IMG/VR virus record: IMGVR_UViG_3300009082_000066
Coordinates: 1-22,291 of that record
Length of the DNA: 22,291 bases
Strand: one strand, 5' to 3'
Source of the DNA: a virus
Below, in pieces: positions 7,609 through 12,423 of the stretch; the first letter of the stretch is position 1, and each line of letters begins with the position of its first letter. Both the position numbers and the translations under genes were made by a program. The notes under the pieces are model-generated. The model did not search any database and had not been told where the DNA came from. It saw nothing but the letters and a program-made list of their open reading frames with translations.

Positions 7609-7657
7609 AGTGGTTTGGGGCGTACCACTTCTCTACCTCCTTAAACGCCCCGCCATT
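7609..7657 (+). promoter_or_regulatory. Strong hairpin after capsid gene
   Basis: AGTGG (7609-7613) pairs with CCATT (7653-7657, one G-U), and GGGGCGT (7617-7623) pairs with ACGCCCC (7645-7651): 12 base pairs with a small internal loop, very GC-rich for this genome. The 21-base loop contains ACCTCCTTA (7635-7643), identical to the 3' tail of typical 16S rRNA. An alternative 5-bp stem, GTGGT with ACCAC (7610-7614/7624-7628), competes. There is no U-tract, so it is more likely an mRNA-protecting or processing hairpin than a terminator. Confidence 0.65.
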
Positions 7658-7678
7658 CTCTTGGTATGGTACCATGAG
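7658..7678 (+). promoter_or_regulatory. Second hairpin in the capsid-decoration leader
   Basis: CTCTTGGTA (7658-7666), loop TGG, TACCATGAG (7670-7678) form a 9-pair stem with one T-T mismatch. It follows the first hairpin with no gap. It contains the ATG at 7674, which would be buried in the stem; this argues for translation starting at 7698 instead. Confidence 0.55.
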
Positions 7679-7697
7679 ATTAAATGAAAGGAAAACC

Positions 7698-8057
7698 ATG
7701 TTCTACAGAAAACAATCAAGTAAAAGGGAAGTAAAAGAAGTATTTGCAAAGGTGTCAATTGGTGCCACTGGTGCTCCTACTTTGTCAAGCTCTGAAGGCA
7801 TAGCCTCAATAGCTAGAAATAGCGCTGGTAATTATACAGTTACTCTTAGCAAAAAATATAGAAATTTTGTAAGTGCTAATATTATTCAATTGGCTTCAAG
7901 TGCAGAAGACTTAAATTTTCAAATTTTATCTGAAGATGTAGACGTAGCTAAGACTGTAGTTTTTTCTTGTAAAGCCTATGATGTTGATGGGGCTGTTGCA
8001 GAGGCAGATCCTTCAAGTGGCTCAATACTTTATATTAGTTTAAATCTTCAAAATTAA
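7698..8057 (+). CDS. Head decoration-like structural protein
   Basis: A 119-residue beta-rich protein matching a family often found just after the capsid gene in environmental phages: VSIGATGAPTL, then GIASIARNSAGNYTVTLSKKY, and a C-terminal DPSSGSILYISLNLQN. Family members are virion-associated; capsid decoration is the usual guess but not shown here. The first in-frame ATG (7674) has no SD and lies in a hairpin; the ATG at 7698 has AAAGGA (7687-7692) five bases upstream and is chosen. The 104-base gap before it is filled by two hairpins, suggesting separate control of its level relative to capsid protein. Confidence 0.75.
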   Translation: MFYRKQSSKREVKEVFAKVSIGATGAPTLSSSEGIASIARNSAGNYTVTLSKKYRNFVSANIIQLASSAEDLNFQILSEDVDVAKTVVFSCKAYDVDGAVAEADPSSGSILYISLNLQN

Positions 8058-8066
8058 GAGGTGACT

Positions 8067-8273
8067 ATGTTGGGTTTTGGTGATCCTAAAAAAAGAATAG
8101 TCGCTGTTATTAATAGCATGAAAAATGATAGAAATGAAGAGGTTAACCCTATGGAAGCTATAAAGGAACCTGTTCAAATGCTATTAAATGCTTTGGAAAA
8201 TAAAGATGTGGAAGGTGTAAGTCATATGTTAGCTAAAATATTCCACATTTTAAATGGTAAATTTGAGGAATAG
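8067..8273 (+). CDS. Small hypothetical protein
   Basis: A 68-residue helical protein (MLGFGDPKKRIVAVINSM at the start), with no membrane segment or known motif. A GTG at 8061 is in frame, but the ATG at 8067 follows GAGGTG (8058-8063) and is preferred. Small acidic helical proteins between capsid and adaptor genes are common in podoviruses, but their roles are mostly unknown. The stop codon TAG forms the foot of the long hairpin that follows. Confidence 0.75.
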   Translation: MLGFGDPKKRIVAVINSMKNDRNEEVNPMEAIKEPVQMLLNALENKDVEGVSHMLAKIFHILNGKFEE

Positions 8274-8360
8274 GGTGTCAAGCACAGTACCGGTAAACGA
8301 GGGTTGAAAGTATTGAAAAGCTGCATAATTCCCTTAGGGGTAGGTTACTAGTGCTTACCC
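8273..8360 (+). promoter_or_regulatory. Long imperfect RNA hairpin between genes
   Basis: GGGT (8273-8276) pairs with ACCC (8357-8360), AAGCAC (8280-8285) with GTGCTT (8351-8356), and AGTACC (8286-8291) with GGT-ACT (8343-8345, 8347-8349). That is 16 base pairs, interrupted by a GUC bulge and two single-base bulges; AGGG/CCCT (8300-8303/8331-8334) can extend it inward. The stem starts at the stop codon of the previous gene. The folding makes the otherwise empty 109-base gap a structured RNA, possibly an RNase III-type processing site or an mRNA stabiliser. It matches no riboswitch or ribozyme that I recognise. Confidence 0.6.
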
Positions 8361-8377
8361 CAACTTTCCTCTTGGGG
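8358..8377 (+). promoter_or_regulatory. SD-covering hairpin, alternative to the long helix
   Basis: CCCCAA (8358-8363) pairs perfectly with TTGGGG (8372-8377) across an 8-base loop and hides the G-rich SD (8374-8379) of the adaptor gene. The same CCC bases close the long hairpin (8273-8360), and GGGGTA (8337-8342) can also pair with TACCCC (8356-8361). The structures exclude each other, so the adaptor start could be switched on or off. Confidence 0.55.
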
Positions 8378-8382
8378 GGTAA

Positions 8383-9027
8383 ATGGCAAAAACATTAACA
8401 CAACTAAGATTACTTGCACAGCAAAGAGCTGATTTAGAGAATAGTAGTCATATATCTGACAGTGAGTGGACATCATTAATTAATTTTGCAATTGAAGAAC
8501 TGTACGATATTATTGTAAACACAAATGAAGATTACTTCCTTGATACTTATACTTTTACAACTAGTGGGGTAGCTTCTTATGATTTACCTAATGATTTCTA
8601 CAAGTTAATTAGTGTAAATGCAAAAATATTTAATAATGACTATAAAGGTATTTCTAAATACACACATTCACAAAGAAATAGATCAAGTATTTCTACTAAT
8701 AATTTTAGATATAGACTTAAAGCTGATCAAATAGAGTTTGTACCAACACCACAAAACAACATTGATTGCTTACTTGAGTATATACCGAACCCTGTTGTAT
8801 TAGAAGATGAGGGGGATGAGTGGAGCCTAGAGCAATTTAATGAATATATAATTACGCATGCGGCTATTGCAGCTTTAAATAAAGAAGAAAGTGATACAAA
8901 ACAGTTAGAAAGAAGATTAGTTAAATTAGAGGCAAATGTTAAATCTTTTGTTTATAGAGATGATTCGGAACCAGATGCCATTTCTGATATATGGAATAAT
9001 AGTTGGGATGACGGTTTCTTTAATTAG
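8383..9027 (+). CDS. Head-to-tail adaptor protein
   Basis: A 214-residue protein matching the phage adaptor pattern: a helical N-terminus LRLLAQQRADLENSSHISD followed by EWTSLINFAIEELYDIIV, then a beta section FTTSGVASYDLPNDFYKLIS, then a C-terminal helix region WSLEQFNEYIITHAAIAAL. Adaptors sit below the portal and join it to the tail nozzle. Position after the head genes fits. SD GGGGGG (8374-8379) lies 3-4 bases before the ATG and can be covered by a hairpin. The last residues, SDIWNNSWDDGFFN, are aromatic and could be a docking tail. Confidence 0.85.
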   Translation: MAKTLTQLRLLAQQRADLENSSHISDSEWTSLINFAIEELYDIIVNTNEDYFLDTYTFTTSGVASYDLPNDFYKLISVNAKIFNNDYKGISKYTHSQRNRSSISTNNFRYRLKADQIEFVPTPQNNIDCLLEYIPNPVVLEDEGDEWSLEQFNEYIITHAAIAALNKEESDTKQLERRLVKLEANVKSFVYRDDSEPDAISDIWNNSWDDGFFN

Positions 9028-9039
9028 GAGTTAATAAAT

Positions 9040-11295
9040 ATGGCAGATTTTGTTGTAACATATCCTTTTACAGATACTAATGAATATATAAAAAGTAATA
9101 CTGTAGTTGAAAATGGGGTTGGTAGTTTAGAATTACAGGATGACCCAAATAATAGCTTTGTTGAAGATTTTGCAGATGATACAGATTTTACTTATGATTC
9201 AGCTAAAGCAGAGTTTTCTGGGGGAAAAGTACAACAGAAGATAACTAACATAATAGAGTCTTTTTTACAAGCATTTACTTCAGATACAGGATTTACATAT
9301 GATAGCGATAAAGCGGAGTTTGCTTTAGGGTTACTAAGACAAAAAAACCAAAGGCCAACAAATGCGACCTTTGGAGCTACATATACATCGGATATTAATG
9401 GATCATGGGGGGATGGAACACTTACAGGAACAGCAATTGGTGGGGCTACTGTTAGTGGTGGAAAACTTGATTTAACAGGGGGAACAATAAAAGGGGTTAG
9501 TTATCCTGCAGTATTAAATGCTGATCATTATCAAAAAGGGTGTATTAGATTTAAGCTTATTCCTAATTGGACTGGTGTCTCCATAGGAACCCAGAGTTTT
9601 TTTAATATAGGTGCCGCAGGGGATTTGAATGGAATCTCAATAAGAACAGTAAGTGGAACAAATGATTTGCTGCTTCGTGTCACAAATTATTTAGGAAACT
9701 ACATAATAAATGCTACTTTTGGGGGATTCTCCGCAGTAGATGGGCAAACATATAATTTTCAACTTAATTATGATTTTACATTAGGGCAAACAAGATTATA
9801 TATAGATGGTATAAATATAGGTGGCTTACATGCGGGGACGGGCACAAGATCTGGAACTTTAGACAAATTTTATATTGGCACAGACTTCGGTGAAACCCAG
9901 TTATCAAGGTTTAAAATAGATGATTTTGAAGTATTTTCAGATACACAAACAGTGGAATCTTCATATACTATTCCTGAAAAAGATTATTTAGAAAGTGCTA
10001 TTCAATGCCCAGCAATGGCATACTTATATAATATTGTTTCTTTTGGCACCCCAACAATTACAGAAGTAAATGCACCTAAATATATTATAAATGATTATGC
10101 TTATTTTAGTGGATCGTGGCAAGCATCAAGTGATACTTATGCAACGGCAATGAGTTACGCTGATTGGGTAGCAAACATAGCAACTTTTCCAGGTGCACAA
10201 TTTGGAAGTAGTGTTATTGTTAAAGTAGTTTTTCAAGATTCAAATACTTTGGGATCAATTGACTCAATTTCTTTTGATATAAATGAAACGCATTATGTTG
10301 AGAGTAGTGTTACCCTTCCAGAAATGGAGTACACTGGTGTTGGTACTATGATTTCTTTTGATGAATTTAACACGACAGAAAGTGGCACCCCAAGATATAT
10401 TGTTCAAATTGACCAATCAGGTGATTATTTATATTGGAATGGATCAGCTTGGGTGGTTTCAGATGAAACCTATGCACAGGCTAATAGTGCAGCTACTTTT
10501 GAAGCTAATCTAGCTAGTTTAGATATTGAGGGCGCAACAATAGGGCAATTTAAAATACTATTTACTGACTCAAATACTCAAAGTTATGTTGATAATTTAG
10601 AGGCAGTACTTACAACTCAGCAATATCCTTTATCGGGTACTTTAGTTACTACTGAAATTGAGGCTGAAGATTTTACTAGTTTTACAAGCACTGAAGTTAA
10701 TACAGCAAACACAACTATTAAATATGCTATTTATGTAAATGGAGTCCTAAAGTATTGGAGTGGTAGTGCTTGGGTAGCTAGTAATGGGTTGGCAGCACAA
10801 TGTAATACATTAGCTGATATTAACACTAATATAGTTTCCATAGTAAGTGTTTCAAGTACAATTAAATTTTATATGCTTCTTTCTACCACTGACCAGCAAG
10901 AGACTCCAACTATTGATAATCTAATAGTAAATTATAACTTTGGTGCGGTTGTAGGGGCTCCCGAAACTTGTGAAGTTTATGGCTATTATCTAGATGCTTC
11001 AGGGCAACCAGTTGAAAATGTTACTGTTTCTTTTACATTGGTTAGAAATTCAGGACAGTATAAAGAGGCTACTTCAAATATTATCGCAAAGAGCGTTTCC
11101 ACAACTACAGATTCTACTGGATATTTTGATATAACCTTAATAAGATCAAGCGAGTTTGAGGGGGCAGGTACTTATTACGTTAGTTTTTCAGGAACAGGTG
11201 TTTCTACAAGCAAGGATGCTAATGGTAATAAGCTGCAAATTACTGTGCCTGATCAAATAAGTGCAAATTTAACGGATTTATTAGAGGGGGAATAA
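9040..11295 (+). CDS. Multi-domain structural protein with LamG-like and Ig-like parts
   Basis: A 751-residue beta-rich protein. Residues about 44-102 hold two short repeats of the form F..DT.FTYDS.KAEF. Residues about 105-300 look like a LamG/concanavalin-type sandwich (GCIRFKLIPNW, LRVTNYLGNYI, YNFQLNYDF, TRLYIDGINIGG). Three diverged repeats of about 100 residues follow (308-414, 422-524, 534-632), each with a W.AS..TYA..-type core. Residues 640-751 resemble an Ig-like or carboxypeptidase-regulatory-type domain (YGYYLDASGQPVENVTVSF). There is no signal peptide. The make-up suggests a virion appendage that binds sugars or surfaces. The gene lies between adaptor and lysis genes; SD AGGAG at 9026-9030. 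Exact location on the virion is inferred. Confidence 0.75.
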   Translation: MADFVVTYPFTDTNEYIKSNTVVENGVGSLELQDDPNNSFVEDFADDTDFTYDSAKAEFSGGKVQQKITNIIESFLQAFTSDTGFTYDSDKAEFALGLLRQKNQRPTNATFGATYTSDINGSWGDGTLTGTAIGGATVSGGKLDLTGGTIKGVSYPAVLNADHYQKGCIRFKLIPNWTGVSIGTQSFFNIGAAGDLNGISIRTVSGTNDLLLRVTNYLGNYIINATFGGFSAVDGQTYNFQLNYDFTLGQTRLYIDGINIGGLHAGTGTRSGTLDKFYIGTDFGETQLSRFKIDDFEVFSDTQTVESSYTIPEKDYLESAIQCPAMAYLYNIVSFGTPTITEVNAPKYIINDYAYFSGSWQASSDTYATAMSYADWVANIATFPGAQFGSSVIVKVVFQDSNTLGSIDSISFDINETHYVESSVTLPEMEYTGVGTMISFDEFNTTESGTPRYIVQIDQSGDYLYWNGSAWVVSDETYAQANSAATFEANLASLDIEGATIGQFKILFTDSNTQSYVDNLEAVLTTQQYPLSGTLVTTEIEAEDFTSFTSTEVNTANTTIKYAIYVNGVLKYWSGSAWVASNGLAAQCNTLADINTNIVSIVSVSSTIKFYMLLSTTDQQETPTIDNLIVNYNFGAVVGAPETCEVYGYYLDASGQPVENVTVSFTLVRNSGQYKEATSNIIAKSVSTTTDSTGYFDITLIRSSEFEGAGTYYVSFSGTGVSTSKDANGNKLQITVPDQISANLTDLLEGE
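9961..10935 (+). repeat. Three diverged ~100-residue repeats within a structural gene
   Basis: The encoded units cover about 9961-10281, 10303-10611 and 10639-10935. Shared features are a start of the type (I/L)PE-(K/M)-(D/E)Y, a YI/YIVQ/YAIY strand, then Y(W/F)-x-GS-A/x-W-x-A/V-S followed by a helix rich in Ala/Asn and a closing strand before (S/P)T/Y-(I/V)D-(S/N)-(I/L). DNA identity is low, so the duplication is old. Confidence 0.6.
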
Positions 11296-11627
11296 TGAAG
11301 TATCTTTATATTGCTCTATTGGCTATCTCATTAACTGCAAACTATTTCTTTGGAGACTTATTAATAAAAAAAGAAGATGTAATTATATCCTTAAATGGGC
11401 AGGTTATGAAATTAGTAGTAGACAACCACAACAATATGATAAAATGTAAGAAAAATACAGCTAAAATATATAAAAGTATAGACGAAATACATAAAACTAA
11501 CCATAAAAACACTTATAAGTTACTTGTTAGAAACCGAGAATATGGTATAATATTAAACAGATTATTAGAAGAGTATAATGGACTATATCAAGAATATAAT
11601 AAATGTAAGAGTATGAGGAGTCAATAA
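11295..11627 (+). CDS. Membrane protein, inner-membrane spanin candidate
   Basis: A 110-residue protein with one N-terminal membrane segment (residues about 3-20, YLYIALLAISLTANYFFG) and a long helical, Lys-rich remainder. This is the shape of an Rz-type inner-membrane spanin, which bridges the envelope at lysis. It lies directly before a holin and a second membrane protein. No lipoprotein box or nested outer-membrane spanin was seen, so the call is tentative. It overlaps the previous gene by one base (TAATG), with GGGGG at 11286-11290. A promoter-like site lies in its 3' half. Confidence 0.5.
   Translation: MKYLYIALLAISLTANYFFGDLLIKKEDVIISLNGQVMKLVVDNHNNMIKCKKNTAKIYKSIDEIHKTNHKNTYKLLVRNREYGIILNRLLEEYNGLYQEYNKCKSMRSQ
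11524..11551 (+). promoter_or_regulatory. Extended -10 promoter before holin
   Basis: TTGTTA (11524-11529), a 16-base spacer and TGgTATAAT (11543-11551) form an extended -10 promoter with a partial -35 (4 of 6). It is about 78 bases upstream of the holin ATG, inside the spanin-like gene. It could give lysis genes their own transcript. Confidence 0.45.
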
Positions 11628-11628
11628 C

Positions 11629-12018
11629 ATGTCAATATTTAGTTTTTTAGGGGATATTTTTAAACCAGCGGCTCAATTAATTGATGATATCCATACAAGC
11701 AAAGAAGAGTTGGGGAATATTGAAATAAAAAAAGCCGAATTAAGGAATAAACTTGCCGAAATAGAGGCCCAAGTCTCTTCAAAAATACTAGATCTTCAGA
11801 GTCAGATAATTGATGCCAATGCTAAAATTGCAATACAAGAACAAGTATCAGGCTCAGTCATAAGTAAAAATTGGCGGCCTGTATGTAGTATTATTTTTGT
11901 AGGCTTGTTAGTAGCAATGGGTCTTGGTGTTATTCAATATAATCAGTTCTTAGCTGGGATAGCAGGAAGCTTTTTAGGTATTTATACGGGGCTAAGGTCT
12001 CTTGTAGACAAAAAATAA
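11629..12018 (+). CDS. Holin (3TM-type family)
   Basis: A 129-residue protein. The N-terminal half is a charged coiled coil (residues about 22-72); then NWRP (81-84) and two hydrophobic segments (about 86-103 and 106-123), ending in a short basic tail VDKK. The helical arm followed by SxNWRP and membrane segments is the pattern of the Holin_3TM-type phage family. Holins make holes in the inner membrane and set lysis time. SD GAGGAG lies about nine bases before the ATG, in the end of the previous gene. It forms a lysis cluster with the spanin-like gene before and the XhlA-like gene after; no endolysin is in the window. Confidence 0.75.
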   Translation: MSIFSFLGDIFKPAAQLIDDIHTSKEELGNIEIKKAELRNKLAEIEAQVSSKILDLQSQIIDANAKIAIQEQVSGSVISKNWRPVCSIIFVGLLVAMGLGVIQYNQFLAGIAGSFLGIYTGLRSLVDKK

Positions 12019-12028
12019 AGGATTCACT

Positions 12029-12307
12029 ATGGATAATAAGATTTTAGAGCTACTACTAAATGTAAAAGAAGATCAGACAGAGATAAAAGTAAATATAGGG
12101 GATATTAGAAAAGACTTGTCATACCATATTAAAAGAACAGATTTGCTAGAAATGGAATTATTAAACCATAGAGCCAATGTCAACATACATAGAAAACATT
12201 TAACAATTAAGACTATAGTATCATTTTTAACTGGAATATCCTTAAGTTTAGGTATTATCTATAGCTTTATAAAGGTAGTTATATGGCTAACCTCAAGAAG
12301 TTTGTAA
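12029..12307 (+). CDS. XhlA-like membrane protein, accessory lysis protein
   Basis: A 92-residue protein with an N-terminal coiled coil (VKEDQTEIKVNIGDIRKDLSYHIKRTDLLE, residues 12-41, here shown as a region, key heptads V/I/I/L) and one C-terminal membrane segment (about 62-86). This layout resembles XhlA-type proteins that assist holins at the membrane. AAGGA lies before the ATG. The last 25 bases overlap a 46-codon ORF in another frame. An alternative is a membrane-anchored superinfection or structural factor. Confidence 0.6.
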   Translation: MDNKILELLLNVKEDQTEIKVNIGDIRKDLSYHIKRTDLLEMELLNHRANVNIHRKHLTIKTIVSFLTGISLSLGIIYSFIKVVIWLTSRSL

Positions 12308-12423
12308 CAATTAATAGCAAGGATTTCGATATAAGTAAGCTACAAGATGCTATTTTAAATTATATAAGATCATTAGAGGCTAAGATCAAGGAATTAGAGG
12401 AAAGAATAGAGGAACTTGAATAA
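12283..12423 (+). CDS. 46-residue coiled-coil protein
   Basis: A short ORF: ATG at 12283, TAA at 12421-12423, 46 codons. AAAGGT at 12271-12276 gives an SD seven bases upstream. The protein starts MANLKKFVTINSKDFDIS and ends in a strict heptad helix rich in Lys, Glu, Leu and Ile. It fills the whole gap between the XhlA-like gene and the nozzle gene, overlapping the first by 25 bases and the second by one base (TAATG). The exact fit at both ends and the clean coiled coil argue that it is real. Function unknown; a small oligomerisation or chaperone role is possible. Confidence 0.7.
   Translation: MANLKKFVTINSKDFDISKLQDAILNYIRSLEAKIKELEERIEELE

Noticed and set aside
7594-7645. Minus-strand mini-ORF after a perfect TAAGGAGGT
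   Set aside because: The frame from the following GTG is only about 12 codons and ends without any recognisable peptide. The motif is better seen as the plus-strand loop ACCTCCTTA.
8274-8382. tRNA or known small ribozyme in the gap before the adaptor gene
   Set aside because: No T-arm or anticodon arm can be drawn and no hammerhead core is present. The pairing seen is one long imperfect hairpin plus an SD-covering stem.
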